From positions 2,866,001 through 2,930,000 of the forward strand of contig NZ_JAUCEU010000007.1 of NCBI RefSeq assembly GCF_030348765.1: 64,000 bases of DNA. Reading direction: 5' to 3'. The notes under the pieces are model-generated. The model had not been told where the DNA came from, did no database searches, and saw only the letters and a list, made by a program, of their open reading frames with translations. The translations under genes and the position numbers were made by a program. Below, in pieces: positions 42,454 to 50,664 of the stretch (the first letter of the stretch is position 1; every line of letters begins with the position of its first letter). Origin of the DNA: Neobacillus sp. CF12. Its GTDB lineage: Bacteria > Bacillota > Bacilli > Bacillales > Cytobacillaceae.

Positions 42454-44199
42454 TTAATGAAAAGAACGCCAAAATTCTCCACGAAGATTAATGATGGTAT
42501 TTAGCTCATTAAACAGAATTGTAAAGGTCGGAAAGCCAGCAGCATATGGAGCAATTTCATAAGGTACAAAATAGACACTTAACTCATTTTCACAAATAAA
42601 AAAAGGCTGGTCAGCTTTTATCCCCTTATATTCATCCGGGAAGATGTAGGAATATTGATCATCGTTTTTGATTTGATCTCCAATAATTTCACTTATCACT
42701 TTTACATAATCAGCCTCTGGCTTAAACAAGTCCTTTAGTTGATAAAATTTGCCTGACTTAAGGTCCACATGGGCATATTTTTTCACAGGCATTCCATGTG
42801 CTGCACCAAAAGGATAATCATACCCATTTATCTCGATAACTACCAGGTTATTCTTATAAAAGCTTACATCGAAATCCCCTGTGTAACTTGAATCCAATGC
42901 AGTATGCCCAAGAATTGGCTTCACTCCAGAAAGGTCCTTCAATGTCTGATTAACGCTATCCTGATTTTCTATACCCTTTAACTGCGGATAGTAGACTAAA
43001 TAATCTATATTGGGTTTGAATTTGACTTCAATCACAGAATAATCGTCGTTTAAAGGAATGATTGTATTTTGTTTCCAGATTACCTTGCCTTTTTTATCAA
43101 AATAGAGAATTCGGAGATCGATATCCCCCTTAATTAATGATTTTTCAATAGTTAGAGAACCACTCCCATTAACTTTTGGAAGGTGATCCACTCTTTGACC
43201 CCGCTTGTCGATAAAGAAAGTCATTTCATCATTATAGGCTGAGGCAATTCCATCTTTATAAGGAGTAACACCATTCAAGATAAATCCAGTATAAATATGA
43301 GCATCTGAATCAGCAATTGCATATTTTGAACCGGCATATGGTCTCTTAGGGTCAATGGCTTTTCCTAATGCAAACTGTCCTTCTTCAAGGTTTAACAATA
43401 GGTTATACTGCGGTTTGATAATATATTGTCCTTCCTGGTCAATTAAGCCGGACAGGTCAGAGGTATGGACAATTGCTCTACCTTCTTCAAACGGCTGTGT
43501 TCCTGTAAACTTTTGCCCTATGATCACCTTCCCTGATTCGTCCATATAACCCCATTTTCCATCATTACTTTCCCGAAATGCCAGCATCCCTTCTCCGTAA
43601 TCGTCAACAAAAGGGTATGTGTATGAATTCAATACTTTTCCTGTTAAGTCTATGAGAGCGTAGCTGCCCCCTTTTATTTTAACTAGCGCTTTTCCATCCT
43701 GAAAGTCACTGGCAGATTCATAGGATAATGGAATGACTTCCTTACCCCTTCTATTTAAATAACCATATAAATAATCGCCTTGCTCATTCGTATTAGCAGC
43801 CACTGCTCTGCCTTCCTGATAATCTCCAATAAAGGAATAACCCTTTGAGGTAATTTCCTTCCCGTTTTCATCGATTACTTTAAAGCCTTCTCTGTCAATG
43901 ACTGTTGCCCGGCCTTCCGAAAAAGGGCTGATTGTATCATATTTTGGTTTTACAATAAAATATCCGTCACTATTGATGATTCCTGTAAGATTATTTAATT
44001 GAACGATCGCTAACCCATTTTCCTGAAAGTCATGTGCCATTTCAAATTTAGGTAAAAGCACAAAATTACCTTTTTCATTGATATATCCCCACTTACTGCC
44101 GCCAATTTCTTTAACTTCAGCAGGAAATAGGTAAACCATTCTGGATAAGGAAAGCAGGTAGGTGATCCAGCTTTCCTGTTCCGTATTTCTTCTAGACAT
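42454..44199 (-). CDS. WG-repeat protein with C-terminal DUF3298/RsiV-like domain
   Basis: 581 residues. Residues ~25-320 contain seven or eight WG repeats (for example WGYINEKGNFVLLPKF, GIINSDGYFIVKPKY, WGYMDESGKVIIGQKF). After ~330 comes an IEKSL... linker and then a DUF4163/DUF3298-type domain (~400-575) with YPFGAAHGMPVKKY and the FPDEYKGIKADQPFFI segment. No signal peptide is evident. Function unknown; WG repeats usually mediate protein contacts. Monocistronic. Confidence 0.78.
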   Translation of the reverse strand: MSRRNTEQESWITYLLSLSRMVYLFPAEVKEIGGSKWGYINEKGNFVLLPKFEMAHDFQENGLAIVQLNNLTGIINSDGYFIVKPKYDTISPFSEGRATVIDREGFKVIDENGKEITSKGYSFIGDYQEGRAVAANTNEQGDYLYGYLNRRGKEVIPLSYESASDFQDGKALVKIKGGSYALIDLTGKVLNSYTYPFVDDYGEGMLAFRESNDGKWGYMDESGKVIIGQKFTGTQPFEEGRAIVHTSDLSGLIDQEGQYIIKPQYNLLLNLEEGQFALGKAIDPKRPYAGSKYAIADSDAHIYTGFILNGVTPYKDGIASAYNDEMTFFIDKRGQRVDHLPKVNGSGSLTIEKSLIKGDIDLRILYFDKKGKVIWKQNTIIPLNDDYSVIEVKFKPNIDYLVYYPQLKGIENQDSVNQTLKDLSGVKPILGHTALDSSYTGDFDVSFYKNNLVVIEINGYDYPFGAAHGMPVKKYAHVDLKSGKFYQLKDLFKPEADYVKVISEIIGDQIKNDDQYSYIFPDEYKGIKADQPFFICENELSVYFVPYEIAPYAAGFPTFTILFNELNTIINLRGEFWRSFH

Positions 44200-44340
44200 C
44201 GGTACTACCCCATTTTAGTTTTATATATTTATATGAAAAAATGGGCAGGATGTAACTTATTTGCCATTACATACAAAAAAGAATCAATTTTGAAATGAGC
44301 TCCAAAATTGATTCTTCTTAATTAAGCTATGTAAAATAGT

Positions 44341-44532
44341 CTGTTGATTGGCGCTCCACTAAGGAAAGCTTCTTTGAATAATCTCCGCAGGGACAGGCGG
44401 TCTTTGCCTATCACGAGGCACTTCGCTTTCCGCAGGCGGTTCGGGAAGCCTCCTCGGCGCTAAAGCGCCTGCGGGGTCTCCCCTGTCCCGTCCTCCTGCA
44501 GGAGTCTTCGTGCCTTCCGCGCCAATCAACAG
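44341..44532. repeat. GC-rich MITE-like element, copy 2, perfect terminal inverted repeats
   Basis: 192 bp bounded by perfect 14-bp terminal inverted repeats CTGTTGATTGGCGC / GCGCCAATCAACAG. Interior contains GGGACAGGCGG, CACTTCGCTTTCCGCAGGCG and GCCTGCGGGGTCTCCCCTGT, the GC-rich words common in Bacillus intergenic repeats. Same family as 26675-26928. A minus-strand ORF inside is spurious. Confidence 0.88.
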
Positions 44533-44568
44533 TGCCAAAATCAATAATTATCTATAACATAGTCTATT

Positions 44569-45351
44569 TTATATAAAAACATAATTCTGCTGTAGTTCTC
44601 GCAGGATATTTTCTTTTGTTTTTAAGATGGCTTGTATGATTTCATCTTTTACCTGTGGGGTTATGCGGTAGGATGGTACACTCACACTAAATGCCCCGTA
44701 TGTTTGGTTATTCATCACTAGGGATACACCTAGACAATAAACGTCCTTTTCACCTTCACTGTCATCGATAGCATAACCATTTCTTTTTACATCCGCTAAC
44801 TGTTTTAACAGAGTTTCCGAATTTGTAATGGTGGTTTCCGTTATCGCCTTTAGTTCCACTCTGTTTACATAAGCTGTAATTTGACTTTCCGTCATTTCTG
44901 CAAGTACAGCCTTACCCATTGCCGAACAATAAAGCGGCTTAGATAAACCAATTCTTGAATTCAAACAAACGATCGGCTTATTCGTTTCCAACTTGTTAAC
45001 TGTTAGAATTTCATCGCCTTCTAGTATTCCCAGGTGTATTGTTTCATCCAAACTATTTTGTAACTCTTTTAAATATGGGTAGGAAATTTTTGAGATATCT
45101 AGATTAGCAAGATACTTGTTTGCGTATTTTATTAAAGCACTTCCAAGCTCAAACTTTTTCGTTTCTGGATGTTTTTTCACATAACCAATTAGAAGAAGGG
45201 TATCTAATATCTTCAAGGCAGTTGAACTTGTTAAACCTGTTTCCTGAGCAATCACATTTAATGATTGTGGCTCCTTTTTCGCTGAGAGAACATCAAGGAT
45301 ACTTGCTGCTTTAATTAAAACTGTACCATAAGGCTGCTTGGCATTCTCCAT
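44569..45351 (-). CDS. kdgR: IclR-family regulator (KdgR-like)
   Basis: 260 residues: N-terminal winged HTH (~12-70) with LNVIAQETGLTSSTALKILD, then the IclR effector domain (~80-255) with YCSAMGKAVLAEM (~130) and the DDSEGEKDVYCLGVSLV segment. As last gene of the uronate operon it probably represses it and senses 2-keto-3-deoxygluconate or a related intermediate. 43 bp downstream of the 564-aa gene. Confidence 0.85.
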   Translation of the reverse strand: MENAKQPYGTVLIKAASILDVLSAKKEPQSLNVIAQETGLTSSTALKILDTLLLIGYVKKHPETKKFELGSALIKYANKYLANLDISKISYPYLKELQNSLDETIHLGILEGDEILTVNKLETNKPIVCLNSRIGLSKPLYCSAMGKAVLAEMTESQITAYVNRVELKAITETTITNSETLLKQLADVKRNGYAIDDSEGEKDVYCLGVSLVMNNQTYGAFSVSVPSYRITPQVKDEIIQAILKTKENILRELQQNYVFI

Positions 45352-45394
45352 GATAATTACCTCCCTTCATCCTTCAAATTTATTATAATGTACA

Positions 45395-47089
45395 TTACAT
45401 AATTTGATAATCAACAAATGAAATGCTTTGACCGTTAAGAAGACGATCTACGTTTCCTTGATTGTCCAAACTGAATTGTAATAATTCATTTCTCCACGTC
45501 AAATAGGACACGTTTATTTTTTCTGCTGAACGATCACTTGCAAAGCAAGTCTTATTCTTTTCTTCCATATTTGTAATAAATGATAGCAAATCATAGATAC
45601 CTAATTCTTTCGCTTCTTTTGAAGAGATAATCTCCATGATAACCCCATTCAAATTAGAAGAAAGCGGGCTTGTAATAGAAATTCTATCCACTTTTTCTAC
45701 CATTTTAAATTCGTTCAGTAAATGGAATTGTAAAAAGGTATCTCCAATCTTACCATATCCCCTATGATTATTAAACTGCCATTCTCCTTTTGGGAGACAG
45801 CCTATAATAAAGGAAATTGCCTCCTTATTATCAAAAGGGACATTCCAAACTTGAATCACAGTGTCCTTGTGATACATGACTTCTCCATAGGTGCTAGCAT
45901 GTCGATCATCACCAGGAATATATTTAATACCAGGATGGAAGAAAAGTGCCTGATTCACACTTTCAGTTTGTGTTACAGGCAGAGTGATATCCCAGCGCTG
46001 CTGTTCATTGTCATATTCATTTATTCGCTCCCAAATACCGCCAACGGCGAATTCAGGCGTGATATATACGTAGGTATGTGCTTCATCTGTCACCATATCA
46101 TCAGCATTTGAAAATTTGATTTTACGTCTAATCTCAATTGGTTTTGTACGATTGGTAACACTCTTAACCATCTCTTGGGCTAGCTCATACGTAAAGAGTC
46201 CCGTTCCTTCCAACCTAACAATTTCTGTGGGCATAGGGAAATCACCAAAGTGGATATAATCCAACAGTGTATTCCTATCCTTCGGAGCATCGTGAGGCCA
46301 TTGGCGTGAATGCGGACCCACCCAAGTTCCCTTTAAATAGTAATCTGCTCGCAGCCTCCATAAGTAGTCAAGAAGTTCATTCATCGTGCTTCTCACTTCT
46401 GAATCCTTCACAACCTCCCAAACACAGGTAAAAGATTGAACCCAATGCCAGAACCACGGAAGCGCACCGTATTCTTTAAATCCAAACTTTTGTATATGAG
46501 TTAATTGCTTTTTGGCGAGTTGAAGTCCTTCTTCTATTAACTCCTTGTTATCAAAAAAATCCCCTAGTAATAATTTTAGAGAAGTATGTTTGGCTTCATG
46601 GTGATACATATATGTCAAGGTCTGCTTGTAAACATTACTTTCATAAATATGTGTTATTGCTTGATGGCAATCATTTTTTACATCAGAGGGTAATTCATGC
46701 TGATATTTGTGGTAGAACAATACAAGTAAACAACCCATCAATTCAACAGGAAGGGAATTTGGTTTTGCTTTAGAAGGGTCGTCTCCTAAATTCAATGGCC
46801 AATGTCCATACATAGGATCTAGAGGATTTTTCTCCTGAAGCGATAGTACCTTCTGAATCATAGAAAGTGCTAAATCTTTAGCAATTTTACATTGTTCAGT
46901 GTCCCACTCACAGGTAAATTCCTTGTCTACACAATAAGCATATAAATGAATCGCATAATAAAAATTATCCCGTATATCATGATGAAACCAGTATCCACTT
47001 GGCATTATAGGAAGTTCAAGAGCTTTATCCGCCGCTAAGCTTGCAATCTCTTTTCTACGATTATATATGGCTATAGTCGAGTAATGCAT
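45395..47089 (-). CDS. unrecognised 564-aa protein of the uronate operon
   Basis: I do not recognise a family with confidence. Residues ~1-260 look helical, with tryptophan/histidine-rich segments such as GYWFHHDIRDNFYY and GALPWFWHWVQSF, as in alpha/alpha-barrel glycosidases or lyases. GPHSRQWPHDAPKDR (~256) is a candidate substrate site. Residues ~310-560 look beta-rich. No signal peptide, so it should act in the cytoplasm on an imported oligouronide. Placement with kduI/kduD suggests an oligogalacturonide or unsaturated-uronide lyase or hydrolase (inference). Confidence 0.6.
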   Translation of the reverse strand: MHYSTIAIYNRRKEIASLAADKALELPIMPSGYWFHHDIRDNFYYAIHLYAYCVDKEFTCEWDTEQCKIAKDLALSMIQKVLSLQEKNPLDPMYGHWPLNLGDDPSKAKPNSLPVELMGCLLVLFYHKYQHELPSDVKNDCHQAITHIYESNVYKQTLTYMYHHEAKHTSLKLLLGDFFDNKELIEEGLQLAKKQLTHIQKFGFKEYGALPWFWHWVQSFTCVWEVVKDSEVRSTMNELLDYLWRLRADYYLKGTWVGPHSRQWPHDAPKDRNTLLDYIHFGDFPMPTEIVRLEGTGLFTYELAQEMVKSVTNRTKPIEIRRKIKFSNADDMVTDEAHTYVYITPEFAVGGIWERINEYDNEQQRWDITLPVTQTESVNQALFFHPGIKYIPGDDRHASTYGEVMYHKDTVIQVWNVPFDNKEAISFIIGCLPKGEWQFNNHRGYGKIGDTFLQFHLLNEFKMVEKVDRISITSPLSSNLNGVIMEIISSKEAKELGIYDLLSFITNMEEKNKTCFASDRSAEKINVSYLTWRNELLQFSLDNQGNVDRLLNGQSISFVDYQIM

Positions 47090-47171
47090 GGTTTCCCCCC
47101 AGATAATGAAAAGAATATAGCTATTTAGGAATAGCTATATTCTTAATCATTTATTCTATAACATTTTTTTC

Positions 47172-47954
47172 CTAGCGAACTAACCAGCCGCCGTCGACAG
47201 GGATAATGGCTCCATTCATATAATCAGACGCTTTGCTTGCCAGGAAGACTACAACACTTTGCAGGTCAGCTGGAGTTGCCCAACGGCCTGCTGGAATACG
47301 TGAGGTAATTTCTGCATGACGAACTTCATCCTCACGTATTGGTGCTGTATTCTTCGTTTCAACATAACCAGGTGCAATGGCATTAATTTGTATGCCTTTA
47401 ATCGCTAATTCATTTGCAAATGCCTTTGTTAAACCAGCGACACCATGTTTGCTGGCTGTATAGGATGGTACAAATTTCCCACCTTGGAAAGAAAGCATGG
47501 AAGCAACATTAATGATCTTTCCACTGCCTTGTTCGACCATTACTTTTGCAGCTTCTTGGCTTAATGAGTAAACAGCATTCAGATTAATATCCATTACTGC
47601 ATCCCAATCTTCTTCCTTATACTCAAGTATTGGAGAACGGCGAATCGTACCTGCATTATTCACCAAAATATCTACTCTGCCATATGTTTCTAAGCATTTA
47701 GAAACAATATCTTTAGAAACTTGTTTATCTGTTAAATCACCTTGAAAAAACTCTACTCGACGTCCTTCTTTTTCGATTAGTTCTTTCGTTTCTCCCCAGT
47801 TATTCCCGTGGGTAGTGATAAATAGGTCCGCACCTGCTTTTGCTAACGCAACCGCAAATCCTTGTCCAAGTCCTGTATTACCGCCAGTCACAATCGCAAC
47901 TTTACCATCTAATTTAAAATAATCTAATGAAAACTGTTGTAAGTCTTGTGTCAT
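47172..47954 (-). CDS. kduD: 2-dehydro-3-deoxy-D-gluconate 5-dehydrogenase
   Basis: 260-residue short-chain dehydrogenase: NAD-binding TGGNTGLGQG (~22), NNAG (~98), catalytic Ser/Tyr/Lys in VASML...YTASKHG (~150-171) and C-terminal PVDGGW. Reduces 2,5-diketo-3-deoxygluconate to 2-keto-3-deoxygluconate, after KduI. 52 bp downstream of kduI. Confidence 0.93.
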   Translation of the reverse strand: MTQDLQQFSLDYFKLDGKVAIVTGGNTGLGQGFAVALAKAGADLFITTHGNNWGETKELIEKEGRRVEFFQGDLTDKQVSKDIVSKCLETYGRVDILVNNAGTIRRSPILEYKEEDWDAVMDINLNAVYSLSQEAAKVMVEQGSGKIINVASMLSFQGGKFVPSYTASKHGVAGLTKAFANELAIKGIQINAIAPGYVETKNTAPIREDEVRHAEITSRIPAGRWATPADLQSVVVFLASKASDYMNGAIIPVDGGWLVR

Positions 47955-48006
47955 TTTTTCAAAGCCTCCGCATCTGTGTAATGAAGTACATTAAAGCCAA
48001 AAGAGT

Positions 48007-48837
48007 TTATCTTAAGTCCTTCATTGGAACCATGTCCATATCTGTATATGTGATGTTTTCTCCACACATTGCCCAAATGAATGTATAGTCACTTGTACCT
48101 ACTCCAGTATGGATTGACCAGCTTGGAGAAATGGCAGCTTGCTCATTCGCAATAACTAAGTGTTTTGTCTCATCCGGTTTGCCCATGAAGTGGAATACAC
48201 GTGTATCTTCCTTCATATCAAAATAAAGGTATGTTTCCATACGGCGTTCATGTGTATGACTTGGCATTGTGTTCCAAGCGCTTCCTGGAGTCAGGATTGT
48301 GTAACCCATTTGAAGCTGACAGCTTTCACATACATTTGGATGAATATATTGATAAATAGAACGATGATTTAACGTTGCTGAATCCCCTGTTACCATTGGT
48401 TCGATCTTATCAATGCTGATTTTCACATTTGGATATTTATGATGAGCAGGAACGGAAACAGTATAGAATTTAGCTGGATTAGATGGATCATCTGATTTAA
48501 ACTGAAGATCCTTTGTTTCTTTTCCAATGTAAAATCCGTCTTGCTTTTTCATAGGCTCTTCTGTACCTTCGATTACGATTGATCCAGGTCCGCCGATATT
48601 AATAACACCAAGTTCACGACGTTCTAAGAAGTATGTAACTCCTAATTCTGTAGAAAGTTCAATTGTTAAAGGTTGATCAGTTGGTGTAACACCGCCAAAA
48701 ATCATCCGGTCGTTATGGGTATAAGTTAATCTTACTTCTCCTGGAACAAAAATACTTTCTACCAAAAATTCCTTGCGCAATTGTTCTGTAGAATAATGAC
48801 GAATATCTTCTGGGCTATGTGTATAACGAGTTTCCAT
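48007..48837 (-). CDS. kduI: 5-dehydro-4-deoxy-D-glucuronate isomerase
   Basis: 276-residue cupin-fold isomerase with metal-binding MPSHTHERRMETYLYFD (~195-211). Length and family boxes FLVESIFVPGEVRLTYTHND (~25-44) match KduI of pectin catabolism, converting 5-keto-4-deoxyuronate to 2,5-diketo-3-deoxygluconate. 13 bp downstream of kdgK. Confidence 0.95.
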   Translation of the reverse strand: METRYTHSPEDIRHYSTEQLRKEFLVESIFVPGEVRLTYTHNDRMIFGGVTPTDQPLTIELSTELGVTYFLERRELGVINIGGPGSIVIEGTEEPMKKQDGFYIGKETKDLQFKSDDPSNPAKFYTVSVPAHHKYPNVKISIDKIEPMVTGDSATLNHRSIYQYIHPNVCESCQLQMGYTILTPGSAWNTMPSHTHERRMETYLYFDMKEDTRVFHFMGKPDETKHLVIANEQAAISPSWSIHTGVGTSDYTFIWAMCGENITYTDMDMVPMKDLR

Positions 48838-48850
48838 TTTATCACTCCTG

Positions 48851-49855
48851 TTATCGATTTATTTTGGCAGTGCCATTTTCCATTAAATTTTCTACTTCTT
48901 TTACCGTAAATGGATTACAATCACCAAAAACGGTATGTTTTAAGCTTGAGTATGCGGTTGCAAAAGATACCGTATAGTTTAGATCTGCACCCGTCAGTAA
49001 TCCATGCAGGATACCTGCAGAGAATGCGTCACCGCCGCCAACTCGATCGATGATGGGTTCTAGCTTATGAACTTTTGATTCATAGGTTTTTCCGTCTTTC
49101 CAAAGCGTACCTTGCAGGGTATTAGAGGTAGCAGAATGCACCTCGCGCTTAGTAGAATAAAAGACTTTAATATTACTAAATTTCTCATGCATTTTTTGGT
49201 TGTAATAGTCTGTATCATCTTGACTAGACTGATTTTCGGGTATACCTAACAAATAGAGAGCATCCATTTTTCCTGCAGAACAATAATCTACATATGGCAG
49301 GATTTTTGATATAACCTTTGATGCCTGGTCATGATTCCAAAGCTTTGAACGGAAATTAATGTCGAAGCTGACTTTTATATCCCGCTTTTTCGCCTCTTTT
49401 ACCAGGTTCAAAGTAATTTCAGCCAATTTTTCAGAAAGTGCTGGTGTAATGCCTGAAAGATGCAGGATGTTTACGTTTTCAAAAAGTTGTTCAAAATCCC
49501 ATTCCATTTCCTGCACCGACGCAAAGCTAGAATTAGCTCTATCATAAATGACAGCAGATGAACGCTCGCCCACACCACTATCAAGATAATAGGTTCCAAG
49601 TCGATTACCGCCAAAAAGCAATTCTTTTGTCTTAACCCCATATTTTTGGAGATGTCTTTTTGCTGCAAGCCCTAGAGCATTGTCAGGTACTTTACTTGCA
49701 AAAGCAACATCATGGTCAAAATTAGCCAAATTCACAGCGACATTTGCTTCTGCTCCGCCATAATGGGCTTGAAAGCTACCTACATTGCTAAAATGGGTTC
49801 CAGTAGACGTGGAAAGCCTTAACATAATTTCGCCAAAAGTTAGAATTTTGCTCAT
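48851..49855 (-). CDS. kdgK: 2-keto-3-deoxygluconate kinase (PfkB family)
   Basis: 334 residues: N-terminal GEIMLRLST, sugar-binding GGAEANVAVNLANF (~33-46) and catalytic GGGDAFSAGILHGLL (~270-284) with the base Asp. Phosphorylates KDG to KDPG, the substrate of the adjacent aldolase. Its ATG overlaps the kdgA stop (ATGA-type overlap of 4 bases). Confidence 0.92.
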   Translation of the reverse strand: MSKILTFGEIMLRLSTSTGTHFSNVGSFQAHYGGAEANVAVNLANFDHDVAFASKVPDNALGLAAKRHLQKYGVKTKELLFGGNRLGTYYLDSGVGERSSAVIYDRANSSFASVQEMEWDFEQLFENVNILHLSGITPALSEKLAEITLNLVKEAKKRDIKVSFDINFRSKLWNHDQASKVISKILPYVDYCSAGKMDALYLLGIPENQSSQDDTDYYNQKMHEKFSNIKVFYSTKREVHSATSNTLQGTLWKDGKTYESKVHKLEPIIDRVGGGDAFSAGILHGLLTGADLNYTVSFATAYSSLKHTVFGDCNPFTVKEVENLMENGTAKINR

Positions 49856-50505
49856 ACACTCACCATCTTAATTTCATGGTACCTATCTATATATTGTTTT
49901 GCCAACTTCGTAATTTGATCGAAATCTCCCGTTTTAGCAGGTGCTAATAAATTTCCACCTACACCAACCGCTACACAGCCTTTATTAAACCACTGCTCCA
50001 TGTTTTCTAAATTGACTCCGCCTGTTGGCATGATATTAACTTGTGGAAGCGGTGCTTTTACGGCATCTACAAAACTTGGTTCATATGTACTCGCAGGGAA
50101 TAGTTTAATAATATCTACACCTGAACGAAGTGCTGTCTTTATTTCAGTTATGGTCATACACCCTGGCAGATACGGTATACTATAAAGGTTACAAATCTCC
50201 GCGATTTCAGAATCAAACATTGGGCTAACGACAAATTCCGCTCCCGCCATAATCGCGATTCTAGCTGTCATTGCGTCAAGAACAGTTCCTGCACCTACGA
50301 CAATAGTAGAATTATCTTTGTATTTTGCTACTGTTTCACGAATAACTTCGTCTGCTTGTGGAGTAGTGAAAGTTACTTCTAAGCCGGTCATTCCACCATT
50401 AACTAGTGCATCTATCGTTTTTAGTGATTCTTCTTTTGTGTCTGATCGCAAAACTGCTATCACACCACTCTTTTCAAGTTTTAAAAGAATATTAGCCTTT
50501 TTTAT
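49852..50505 (-). CDS. kdgA: KDPG/KHG aldolase, possible non-AUG start
   Basis: Class I aldolase splitting KDPG into pyruvate and glyceraldehyde 3-phosphate. Schiff-base Lys in DIIKLFPAS (~residue 130), Glu in TGLEVTFTTP, VGAGTVLD and PTGGVNLEN boxes. The nearest standard start is GTG at 50463, which would drop the family's first helix. In frame upstream, codons IKKANILLKLEKSG continue it, and a strong SD (GGGAGG, 50514-50519) is 8 nt before ATA (50505) or 5 nt before ATC (50508). No ATG, GTG or TTG is available there. I give 50505 as the likely biological start. Confidence 0.8.
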   Translation of the reverse strand: MKKANILLKLEKSGVIAVLRSDTKEESLKTIDALVNGGMTGLEVTFTTPQADEVIRETVAKYKDNSTIVVGAGTVLDAMTARIAIMAGAEFVVSPMFDSEIAEICNLYSIPYLPGCMTITEIKTALRSGVDIIKLFPASTYEPSFVDAVKAPLPQVNIMPTGGVNLENMEQWFNKGCVAVGVGGNLLAPAKTGDFDQITKLAKQYIDRYHEIKMVSV

Positions 50506-50522
50506 GATGTTTACCTCCCTAG

Positions 50523-50559
50523 ATTTCCAAATAGGAAATGTAATTGTTTATTTGGAAAT
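50523..50559. promoter_or_regulatory. inverted-repeat operator of the kdg/kdu operon
   Basis: Perfect 11-bp inverted repeat ATTTCCAAATA...TATTTGGAAAT (50523-50533 and 50549-50559) with a 15-bp spacer, containing a second shorter palindrome TTTCC-AAATA-GGAAA. It lies at about +3 to +40 of the predicted transcript, a roadblock position suited to the IclR-type regulator at the end of the operon. Confidence 0.65.
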
Positions 50560-50568
50560 TATATTTTT

Positions 50569-50597
50569 ATTATATTGGATGATTTTAGGTTTTTCAA
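50569..50597 (-). promoter_or_regulatory. sigma-A-type promoter of the kdg/kdu operon
   Basis: Minus strand TTGAAA (50597-50592), 17-bp spacer, TATAAT (50574-50569). Confidence 0.8.
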
Positions 50598-50618
50598 CCA
50601 TATATTTAAAATAGTTCG

Positions 50619-50661
50619 AAAAAAAAGAGTAACCTGTTTGTACGAACCAGGTTACTCTTTC
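50619..50661 (-). terminator. intrinsic terminator of the polyferredoxin gene
   Basis: Minus strand AGAGTAACCTG...CAGGTTACTCT, 11-bp stem, followed by TTTTTTTT. Confidence 0.93.
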
Positions 50662-50664
50662 TAC

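Noticed and set aside
44359..44544. 61-aa minus-strand ORF within the second GC-rich repeat
   Set aside because: Same spurious repeat-derived frame, starting at the terminal inverted repeat.
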